Origin: Oscillospiraceae bacterium
Lineage (GTDB): Bacteria; Bacillota; Clostridia; UBA1212; SIG427
Direction of reading: 5' to 3'
Assembly: GCA_015069135.1 (NCBI GenBank)
Contig: SVJE01000003.1
Span: forward strand, 223,148-287,147
Length of the DNA: 64,000 bases
Within the stretch, counting starts at the first letter, position 1. The number at the start of each line of letters is the position of its first letter. A program made the position numbers and the translations under genes. Positions 58,196-64,000 of this stretch are shown piece after piece. The notes beneath the pieces were generated by a model. That model had not been told where the DNA came from and did no database searches. It was given only the letters and a program-made list of their open reading frames with translations.

Positions 58196-59206
58196 CTAAA
58201 CGTTCTGTAATTTTTTAACTAAATTAACAATAGGCTCATCATTCTTGAAAAACTCATGTGAACCATCAAAAATAACTAAATCAACCCAAGCGGTACCTAC
58301 ATCTTTACAATGTTCCTTGAGGAATTCAAAAGATTCCAATGTATGCTTATAGTTAAAAAGCTCATCATGATCTCCCATCTCAAGATGTAAGTTACGTGGA
58401 TACACCAGACAGGCAATTTCAGCATCATCAAATTTATATGCAGAATTAAACCATGTCATATCGATTCTGGGATCTTCATCTCTACGGTAAAATATTGAGC
58501 TTGAAACAGCCGCTTTGATCCTTATATCAATGGCAGTAGTATACAATGTGTAAAAACCACCATAGGAAAGACCAACCATACCAAATGAAGAAACATAGCT
58601 CTGGTTTTCAAAGTAGTCAAGAATTCTTGTGATTCCATATACTTCCACAGCAGTAATTGAACTTCCCACCCGTTTAAGTTGAGCATCAATTACATCTCGG
58701 TTATAGCTTACTTCATATTCATCAGCCCACAAGAGTAACTGTGGTGCAAAACAATGTACCTTTTGGCTAATTACTCGCTGAATCATATTGTTATAATTAA
58801 ATGTATCACCATGAATTCCGGAAGCAAGTTCAGGTGTTCCCTGACCACCATGTTGGGTAATAACCAGAGGGGCAGGGCTATCTGTATCCATTTTAAAGAA
58901 CAGGCCTGTTATTGTAAGCTCCGGTAAAATATCAAAGTGCATACGATAAATACTGTAACCATCTTCCTGAGAAAGAAACTCAGTCTTTACTTCAGGAAGG
59001 CCTTGGGTACAATGGTCCACCAAAGGCCAACCTAACATTTTACGAAATTCTTCACGGTAGAATTCCTGATTTTCAAAGATGTTTTTACAGAATTCATGAC
59101 GCTTAACCTGAGCTTCTTTTTGTCGTAACTCAATAATACGGTTCAAGCCTGAAACATATTCTTCTTTGAACTGTTTTGATTTTTCTTTATCTTCACTATA
59201 GTTCAT
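58196..59206 (-). CDS. Alpha/beta hydrolase, probable esterase (dienelactone hydrolase/acetylxylan esterase type)
   Basis: The 336-residue cytosolic protein has the nucleophile elbow G-L-S214-Y-G-G, a probable catalytic aspartate in LEMGDHDELF (about 280) and a histidine in DGSHEF (about 319). The oxyanion region is ITQHGGQGTPE. A helical N-terminal extension (about 1-60) is unusual for small esterases. Encoded between two GH32 genes, it may deacylate an imported fructoside or other sugar ester; this is inference from position. Confidence 0.82.
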   Translation of the reverse strand: MNYSEDKEKSKQFKEEYVSGLNRIIELRQKEAQVKRHEFCKNIFENQEFYREEFRKMLGWPLVDHCTQGLPEVKTEFLSQEDGYSIYRMHFDILPELTITGLFFKMDTDSPAPLVITQHGGQGTPELASGIHGDTFNYNNMIQRVISQKVHCFAPQLLLWADEYEVSYNRDVIDAQLKRVGSSITAVEVYGITRILDYFENQSYVSSFGMVGLSYGGFYTLYTTAIDIRIKAAVSSSIFYRRDEDPRIDMTWFNSAYKFDDAEIACLVYPRNLHLEMGDHDELFNYKHTLESFEFLKEHCKDVGTAWVDLVIFDGSHEFFKNDEPIVNLVKKLQNV

Positions 59207-59214
59207 ATTTTACC

Positions 59215-60309
59215 TCACAGTAAAACTGTGTAAACTTCCTGACCTCCGTTTAAGAAAATTTCCAAAACATGTTCGTCATGAAGTATTTTAATGTCATCAA
59301 TTTTACCTTCATAAATCAATGGGTCACGGTTTGTTCTTTCAACAATGAAGCCTGTATCTGTGATTTTGACAGCAGGATCTTCATCTTTAAGAAGGTGGCG
59401 AACCTCTTCCACAGGGTAACCTGTTATTTTACCGTCTACAAGTTTAAGTTCGCGGGGAAGAGAAATACAACCTACGTCTTTTTCAGCATATTTTACGTAC
59501 TTCCATCCGGGAATCCAGGACATTAAAATATTTCTTCCTAAATGGTCTTTAAATACCTGGCCTGCATACTGGTCAGGACCTTTATCCACTTCTGCAGAGT
59601 ATTTTACTGTGTACTTGTTGTCTTTGAAATCACCATACATTACAGTAAAGTAGTGAACACCTTCCATTGGAACCACTGACGCTGTCAATAAAAAGTTTCC
59701 GTCTTCAGCCTGCATGAAGGAAGGACATTCTGCAAATTTAGAGTCAGGCCACTCACTCATTATACCAACATATTCCCAATTAAAAAGGTTATCACTCTTG
59801 TATAATAAAAGGCGAGCCATGTGTGTTTCATCGTGACCGGAAGCCATTACAAGGTAGTATGTACCATCTATAAGGCGGACTGCTGGGTCACGGAAGTTAG
59901 GACCACCATCTTCAGGGAAAGTGTCAATGACAGGATTTCCTTCGTATTTTTTGAAGTTAATACCATCTTCTGAATAAGCCACACTTACTGTCTGAATTCT
60001 GTTGTCTGTGTAAACAGAGGAATATATTAAGTAAAGAACATCATCTTTAACAGTTGCTGTACCTGACCAGCAGCCGATAGTTTCATATGGCTGGTCGGGG
60101 TAGAGTGCTATAGGAAGCTCTTCCCAATTGATAAAATCTTTTGTTCTTGCATGTCCCCAGTGAACGGGCTGTTTCCATGGTTCTTCAAGATCAGGACAAT
60201 GCTGGTAAAAAAGATGATAATATCCGTTGAAATATACAAGTCCGTTAGGGTCGTTCATAAAACCTTTCTTGGGCTTGTAGTGGTATTTTGGTCTTGCTAA
60301 ATAATCCAT
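59215..60309 (-). CDS. GH32 glycosidase with shortened beta-sandwich
   Basis: This 364-residue cytosolic enzyme is probably a sucrose, sucrose-phosphate or fructo-oligosaccharide hydrolase. All three GH32 motifs are intact: nucleophile D20 in MNDPNG, D141 in FRDP, acid/base E194 in AECP, with the canonical 53-residue spacing. The C-terminal sandwich is reduced to a short remnant (LEIFLNGGQEVYTVLL), about 100 or more residues shorter than usual. ATG at 60309 follows GGGAG by about 9 bases; a TTG at 60327 lies before that site. First gene of the four-gene operon. Confidence 0.9.
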   Translation of the reverse strand: MDYLARPKYHYKPKKGFMNDPNGLVYFNGYYHLFYQHCPDLEEPWKQPVHWGHARTKDFINWEELPIALYPDQPYETIGCWSGTATVKDDVLYLIYSSVYTDNRIQTVSVAYSEDGINFKKYEGNPVIDTFPEDGGPNFRDPAVRLIDGTYYLVMASGHDETHMARLLLYKSDNLFNWEYVGIMSEWPDSKFAECPSFMQAEDGNFLLTASVVPMEGVHYFTVMYGDFKDNKYTVKYSAEVDKGPDQYAGQVFKDHLGRNILMSWIPGWKYVKYAEKDVGCISLPRELKLVDGKITGYPVEEVRHLLKDEDPAVKITDTGFIVERTNRDPLIYEGKIDDIKILHDEHVLEIFLNGGQEVYTVLL

Positions 60310-60348
60310 ATTAATTTTCTCCCGCAAATAAATTTTAAACGTTGATTT

Positions 60349-60377
60349 ATTATATCATAAATTGAAATCATGTACAA
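60349..60377 (-). promoter_or_regulatory. Promoter of the GH32 operon
   Basis: On the minus strand, TTGTAC (60377-60372), a 17-base spacer and TATAAT (60354-60349). It overlaps the opposite-strand promoter of the aldo/keto reductase. Confidence 0.65.
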
Positions 60378-60390
60378 AGTCTGTTATAGT
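60362..60390 (+). promoter_or_regulatory. Promoter of the aldo/keto reductase gene
   Basis: TTGAAA (60362-60367), a 17-base spacer and TATAGT (60385-60390). Confidence 0.65.
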
Positions 60391-60428
60391 ATATTTATAA
60401 ATTTTTTTGCGAGAAAGTGTGATTTAAA

Positions 60429-61292
60429 ATGAATAAACTTACTGATTGTTTTGAACTTTCTAATGGGGTTAAAGTTCCTTGTCTTGGATTCGGAACATAT
60501 CTGATGCCTGCAGAGGTTACTAAAGCATCTGTTCTGGAAGCTCTGAATGCAGGCTACAGACATATAGATACAGCTTTTGCTTACGGAAATGAAGTTCCTG
60601 TAGGTGAAGCTATTAAGGAATGTTGGATTGACCGTAAAGATATCTTTGTAACCACAAAACATTGGATTACAGAACGTGGTTATGAAAAAACCTTGTCAGC
60701 AATTGATACATCTCTTAAGAATTTAGGTCTTAATTATATTGATTTATATCTTATTCATTGGCCATGTGTAGAAAAAGTATCGGCTGACTGGGAAGAAATA
60801 AATGCCTCTACATGGAAAGCTTTTGAAGAAGCATATAAGTCTGGTAAAATTCGTGCAATTGGATTAAGCAATTTTGAAAGAAAACATATTGATTCTATTT
60901 GGGAAAGATCAGAGATTAAACCTATGGTAAATCAGGTGGAATTCCATCCGGGATATTTACAGATGGATACTGTTAATTATTCCAAAGAAAAGGGTATGTT
61001 GGTTCAGTCTTTTTGTCCTTTGGCAAACGGAGCTGTTTTTAAAAATGATACAATGAAATCTCTTGCTGAGAAATACGAAAAGACAGTTGCTCAGATAACA
61101 TTAAGATTTGTTATTCAGAGTGGACTTAATCCTCTTACAAAATCTGTTTCTCCTGAAAGAATTAAAGAAAATTCAGATATTTTTGATTTTGAACTTTCAG
61201 AAGATGATATGACTTTGATTTCTGACTTGCCGGAAATGGGGTTCACAGGTTGGAAAGCTGAAGAAGCTCCTGCGGATGCTTTGGTTGGATAA
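60429..61292 (+). CDS. Aldo/keto reductase
   Basis: This cytosolic NAD(P)H-dependent reductase (287 residues) reduces aldehydes or ketones. The catalytic tetrad is complete: D47, Y52 (DTAFAYGNE), K77 (VTTKHW) and H110 (LYLIHWP). GLSNFE and the cofactor block (LTKSVSPERIKEN) also match the family, although the usual IPKS reads LTKS. It resembles the AKR5 2,5-diketo-gluconate reductase group. It diverges from the GH32 operon, so a role in sugar metabolism is possible. GAGAAAGTG lies before the ATG. Confidence 0.92.
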   Translation: MNKLTDCFELSNGVKVPCLGFGTYLMPAEVTKASVLEALNAGYRHIDTAFAYGNEVPVGEAIKECWIDRKDIFVTTKHWITERGYEKTLSAIDTSLKNLGLNYIDLYLIHWPCVEKVSADWEEINASTWKAFEEAYKSGKIRAIGLSNFERKHIDSIWERSEIKPMVNQVEFHPGYLQMDTVNYSKEKGMLVQSFCPLANGAVFKNDTMKSLAEKYEKTVAQITLRFVIQSGLNPLTKSVSPERIKENSDIFDFELSEDDMTLISDLPEMGFTGWKAEEAPADALVG

Positions 61293-61293
61293 T

Positions 61294-61328
61294 AAAAAAA
61301 GGGAATGACGAGAGTCATTCCCTTTTTT
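61294..61328. terminator. Bidirectional terminator after the aldo/keto reductase
   Basis: GGGAATGAC (61301-61309) pairs with GTCATTCCC (61314-61322) around GAGA, flanked by A-run and T-run. It serves both the reductase and the convergent lipoprotein gene. Confidence 0.92.
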
Positions 61329-61339
61329 ACTAGTTCCGA

Positions 61340-61831
61340 TTATTTAACAGGTGTAAAGTAAAGTACAGTTTCAGGTTCAGTGGTGCTAGCCATTACTAAT
61401 ACTTCTGAATCATCTACAACAGTTATAACGGCAAAGTATTCTTCCCCAATTAAAAAGATATTTAAAGCTGTATTATCTTTTACCAGTGAATATAGTGTAG
61501 AATATGAATATTCGCCGGTGATTGATTGTATTTTGAACTCATTAATAAATTCAAGTTGCAATTTGCCATTGAACTTTGCCAAAGCTTCATCAAATTCAGT
61601 TTGAGTCATTTCTGTTCCGTTTATCATACCGCCGGTTAGTTCCCATTTTGTACCAAATAATGCTTCAGAATCTATTTCATTTGATGTAAATGTTGTGAGG
61701 GTTTCAGGATAAACTGAAGGTGGAAGGGTAGGATGGTTCGGTTTTTCTGTAGGTTTTGTAAGTGTATTTCCGCAACCACTTGCCAAAAACAACATTGAAA
61801 TAACTAAAAGTATAGATAAATATTTTTTCAT
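61340..61831 (-). CDS. Putative lipoprotein, function unknown
   Basis: The 163-residue protein has a lipoprotein signal ending LASGC (residues 16-20), a Pro/Thr-rich linker, and a small domain starting FGTKWELTGGMINGTEM that recalls META/lipocalin-like beta-barrels; that similarity is not firm. GGACA-type purines lie ahead of the ATG. It may be cotranscribed with the DUF4097 gene upstream on the minus strand, 57 bases away. Confidence 0.75.
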   Translation of the reverse strand: MKKYLSILLVISMLFLASGCGNTLTKPTEKPNHPTLPPSVYPETLTTFTSNEIDSEALFGTKWELTGGMINGTEMTQTEFDEALAKFNGKLQLEFINEFKIQSITGEYSYSTLYSLVKDNTALNIFLIGEEYFAVITVVDDSEVLVMASTTEPETVLYFTPVK

Positions 61832-61888
61832 TTTTTGTCCTTTCTTTTTTAGAATGCGTTTTGTAGTATATCATATTTTCAAATTATT

Positions 61889-62791
61889 TTAAAGGTATGT
61901 GATAATAATATCGCCCGTATCTGTTATTATTTCACATTTACCTCCGGTTGTTGATTCCGGAACATTGATTGTACCGGTATTTGTTTCTGTTACAAAGATT
62001 TTTTCAGATAACAAATTGCCTTTTACATCTCCTGTATCAGTTTCTATAAATATTTCTCCTGCATCTGAATCTTTGAAAGTTATATCGCCGGTACTTCTTT
62101 CTATATTTAATCTTTCTGCAACTACAACATTTTCTAATTCAACATCACCGGTATTACCAAAGCTTTTCAGGGTGTTACATGTGACTTTGTATAATTTTAT
62201 TTTACCTGTGGTTACAGACAAATCCAGAGTGTTGGCTGTTATGTTTTCTGAATGGATTTTACCTGTTGATGTTTTCAGTTTAATATTTTCCATGGTTGAA
62301 GCCCGGTTTGTTATATTACCTGTACTGGTTGAAACATCAATGTTGTTAAAGGTGAAATCTTCAGATATTTCAATATCACCGGTTGAAACATTTATTTTTA
62401 GTTCATTATATTCTTTTTCTGAAAGATATACGGTTATTTTTGGAGTTTCAAAATTTATTCCAATATTTTCATACCATTTCTTTGTGTCTTTGATTTTTAT
62501 AACAAGTGTATCATCAATAACTGAAACAGAATGTGGTTCATTGTTTTGTTCATAACAAATAACAGAGCTTATTTCTTCATTTGTGGGTATTATTTTAATA
62601 TCAGCTGTAGATGTTTCAATAACAATGTTACTATAGTTTTTGTCAATATGATAGGTATTAGTCTCGTATTTATTTGTAGATAATTTTTTGAAATCCCATT
62701 TTAACATTGTCATTACACCCCCGAAAATTATACAACCTGATAATATAAGTGAAAAGGCGATAATTAATAAGATTTTTGTTTTTTTATTCAT
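61889..62791 (-). CDS. DUF4097-family membrane-anchored beta-repeat protein
   Basis: The 300-residue protein has an N-terminal hydrophobic helix (about 7-28) and an extracytoplasmic domain built of repeated STGDI/STGNI/STGKI turns spaced about 19-21 residues apart. This is the beta-helix pattern of DUF4097/LiaG-like proteins. The LSGC at residues 17-20 could be a lipobox, but the hydrophobic stretch continues after it, so a membrane anchor is more likely. It overlaps the DUF1700 gene by 4 bases and belongs to the PadR module, associated in Firmicutes with envelope stress. Confidence 0.88.
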   Translation of the reverse strand: MNKKTKILLIIAFSLILSGCIIFGGVMTMLKWDFKKLSTNKYETNTYHIDKNYSNIVIETSTADIKIIPTNEEISSVICYEQNNEPHSVSVIDDTLVIKIKDTKKWYENIGINFETPKITVYLSEKEYNELKINVSTGDIEISEDFTFNNIDVSTSTGNITNRASTMENIKLKTSTGKIHSENITANTLDLSVTTGKIKLYKVTCNTLKSFGNTGDVELENVVVAERLNIERSTGDITFKDSDAGEIFIETDTGDVKGNLLSEKIFVTETNTGTINVPESTTGGKCEIITDTGDIIITYL

Positions 62792-63390
62792 TTTGCTACC
62801 TCCTTTTTTCTGAAGCAGTTTTTTATCAATAATACAATTTTCTTTGTAAGAAATATTGTAGCTTTTGTAGCTGCTTTACAGCCTAAGAACATAAGAATTG
62901 CAAGGCCTGAGCATACAATTCCGGCAGCTATCATAGCAATTCCGGAATAGATGTTATATCCGATAGCAAAGCCTGTTCCTACAAATACGCCACTGAATCC
63001 GCAGGCTAGAAATGAAACAAATACAGCCCAAAGCGATATTATTATTGACCAAAGTGAAAGGTATAGCGAAAATGCTACAGCAAATAGGGCAATTAGCAAT
63101 GAAAACCATACAGGGGAACCCAATGCCAATAGTATAATTTCCCAAACCTTAAGATTTCTTTTTTGTTTAATGTTTTCTTTTGCTATTTTTATAAGTGGAG
63201 TATCAGCTACTATCTGTGATACGATTTCATCTACAGTTCCGATTTCTGACACAGCCTCTTCTTCGGTAAGTCCGTCTTCCATTCTGTCGTCTATTATTTC
63301 ACTGTAGAAATCTATACGTTCATCTATATCTTTTTGAGGCAAACCAGTTAATTCGTCTTGCAACATTTCAAGAAATTCTTTTTTATTCAT
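62788..63390 (-). CDS. DUF1700-family membrane protein
   Basis: The 200-residue protein starts with a soluble helical segment (MNKKEFLEMLQDELTGLPQKDIDERIDFYSEIIDDRMEDGLTEEEAVSEIG) that is the DUF1700/HAAS signature. Four hydrophobic segments follow (about 82-175), and it ends with a basic tail. Such proteins occur downstream of PadR regulators and are thought to modulate or anchor the partner. It lies one base after padR and overlaps the DUF4097 gene by ATGA. Confidence 0.9.
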   Translation of the reverse strand: MNKKEFLEMLQDELTGLPQKDIDERIDFYSEIIDDRMEDGLTEEEAVSEIGTVDEIVSQIVADTPLIKIAKENIKQKRNLKVWEIILLALGSPVWFSLLIALFAVAFSLYLSLWSIIISLWAVFVSFLACGFSGVFVGTGFAIGYNIYSGIAMIAAGIVCSGLAILMFLGCKAATKATIFLTKKIVLLIKNCFRKKEVAK

Positions 63391-63391
63391 T

Positions 63392-63703
63392 TTAATTTTC
63401 CTCCTTTGTTACAAATTTATATATAGACATAACTTCTTTCCATTCTTCTTTGAAGTTTTTAATTCGTTCTGATCCATTAGGTGTAATGTGATAATACTTT
63501 CTGAGTCTGCCTCCGTGCTCTGTGGTATACACCGTAAGCATATGGGCTGTTTCTAAACGTTTAAGGATTGTATATAAAGTGGACTCAGAAAGCTCTATAT
63601 GTGGTTTTAAGTCTTTTATAATCTTGTAGCCATATGAATCTTCGTTTTTAATTGCTGCAAGAACACATACATCTAAAAGACCACGTTTCATCTGTATATC
63701 CAT
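63392..63703 (-). CDS. PadR-family transcriptional regulator
   Basis: This 103-residue repressor has the PadR winged helix (MKRGLLDVCVLAAIKNEDSYGYKIIKDL, STLYTILKRLE, GGRLRKYYHITPNG) and a short C-terminal dimerisation helix. It is the first gene of the minus-strand PadR-DUF1700-DUF4097 unit. AAAGGAGG lies 6 bases before the ATG. A dyad covers its promoter, so it probably represses itself and the module. Confidence 0.93.
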   Translation of the reverse strand: MDIQMKRGLLDVCVLAAIKNEDSYGYKIIKDLKPHIELSESTLYTILKRLETAHMLTVYTTEHGGRLRKYYHITPNGSERIKNFKEEWKEVMSIYKFVTKEEN

Positions 63704-63722
63704 AGAATACCTCCTTTGATGG

Positions 63723-63745
63723 TATACATCGTAACACGAGGTATA
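63723..63745. promoter_or_regulatory. Probable PadR operator
   Basis: TATACATCG (63723-63731) and CGAGGTATA (63737-63745) form a dyad with eight of nine matches around TAACA. It overlaps the -10 element and spacer of the padR promoter. Confidence 0.55.
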
Positions 63746-63756
63746 TAGTTTGTCAA
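63728..63756 (-). promoter_or_regulatory. Promoter of the padR operon
   Basis: On the minus strand, TTGACA (63756-63751), a 17-base spacer and TACGAT (63733-63728). Confidence 0.75.
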
Positions 63757-63844
63757 CGGTATATTAAACAGGGTAGACATAGAAAGTGATATGAAGTGGA
63801 ATGTAAAGATTAATTGGTTTTAAATTATGACTGTTAAACACAAA

Positions 63845-63868
63845 AACAGCAGTCACAAGACTGCTGTT
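63845..63868. terminator. Hairpin near the right edge, probably a minus-strand terminator
   Basis: AACAGCAGTC (63845-63854) pairs with GACTGCTGTT (63859-63868) around ACAA. The T-run lies on the minus strand, so it may end a transcript entering from the right. The 63869-64000 stretch holds no gene I can support. Confidence 0.65.
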
Positions 63869-64000
63869 ATGCATTGGCAAGTTGCACCGATTTAGATGTC
63901 GACACAAAACAATTCGATAAATTGTAGTTTATAATACCGTGTAACTCGCATCGGATAATTTATTCATTGCTCTCTTATAGTGTTATTTCTCTTTATACGA

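Noticed and set aside
61899..62555. 218-residue open frame on the plus strand across the DUF4097 gene
   Set aside because: It is antisense to a well-supported gene with a clear repeat pattern; its residues are a shadow rich in Ile/Ser/Val with no recognisable domain.
63869..64000. A possible C-terminal coding remnant on the minus strand ending at a TAA just before the edge hairpin (reads NCFVSTSKSVQLANA)
   Set aside because: Only about 30 codons are open, upstream stops occur in all three frames, and no start or homologue could be recognised. It could be a decayed gene or chance.

Overview
The window is low-GC DNA with Gram-positive style -35/-10 promoters, strong AGGAGG ribosome binding sites, a TPP riboswitch and no mobile element that I can see. 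The gene content points to an anaerobic Clostridia genome, most likely family Lachnospiraceae: dnaE next to pfkA, a giant tandem 2-hydroxyacyl-CoA dehydratase-type activase, a very short rubredoxin, a dockerin-bearing secreted esterase, a DUF5685/J-domain gene pair and a fused E1 2-oxo acid dehydrogenase. The family call is inference from gene content; no rRNA gene is present to confirm it.

Layout. 1-7.4 kb: the 3' end of dnaE, pfkA, pgsA, a DUF5685 gene that appears to start at ATT, a J-domain gene and mutS2, all on the plus strand and mostly touching or overlapping. 7.4-9.2 kb: a secreted dockerin/SASA-type esterase. 9.3-21.1 kb: housekeeping genes aspS, the 1413-residue activase, lepA, glyA, rarA and tyrS. 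21.1-24.3 kb: a palindrome-rich intergenic segment, then a promoter, a TPP riboswitch with a readable antiterminator/terminator switch, and a four-gene thiamine/precursor uptake operon. 24.4-28.9 kb: a small membrane protein, trpS, a lipoprotein, an ABC-2 exporter pair, an isochorismatase-like hydrolase and a 44-residue rubredoxin. 28.9-29.2 kb: a second palindrome array, followed by a divergent cysteine-synthase-like gene on the minus strand. 30.3-40.8 kb: uvrB-uvrA-clpE-argJ-helD, closely packed.

The right half is mixed in strand. 40.8-43.1 kb: a lipoprotein, an RluA-type pseudouridine synthase and a CAP-domain secreted protein. 43.2-49.6 kb: a minus-strand 2-oxo acid dehydrogenase operon (E2, E3, fused E1) with a DeoR-type regulator just past its terminator. 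A threonine-aldolase-type gene diverges from it across a perfect 9-bp inverted repeat. 50.8-56.0 kb: a Na/phosphate symporter, an MFS permease and a eukaryote-type (GH13_8-like) glycogen branching enzyme. 56.0-56.3 kb: a third palindrome array. 56.3-60.3 kb: a minus-strand cytosolic operon with two unusual GH32 proteins, an alpha/beta hydrolase and a bacterial PH-domain protein. An aldo/keto reductase diverges from it through overlapping promoters. 61.3-63.7 kb: a lipoprotein, then a PadR-DUF1700-DUF4097 module with a palindrome over the PadR promoter.

Most unusual observations: (1) three intergenic arrays of paired hairpins whose stem sequences differ between loci while pairing is kept; (2) an apparent ATT start codon; (3) a tandem activase that keeps both cluster-ligand cysteines in each half with the classical 39-residue spacing; (4) a GH32 protein whose canonical acid/base position is alanine, beside a GH32 with most of its beta-sandwich missing; (5) a cysteine-synthase-like enzyme altered in both signature motifs.
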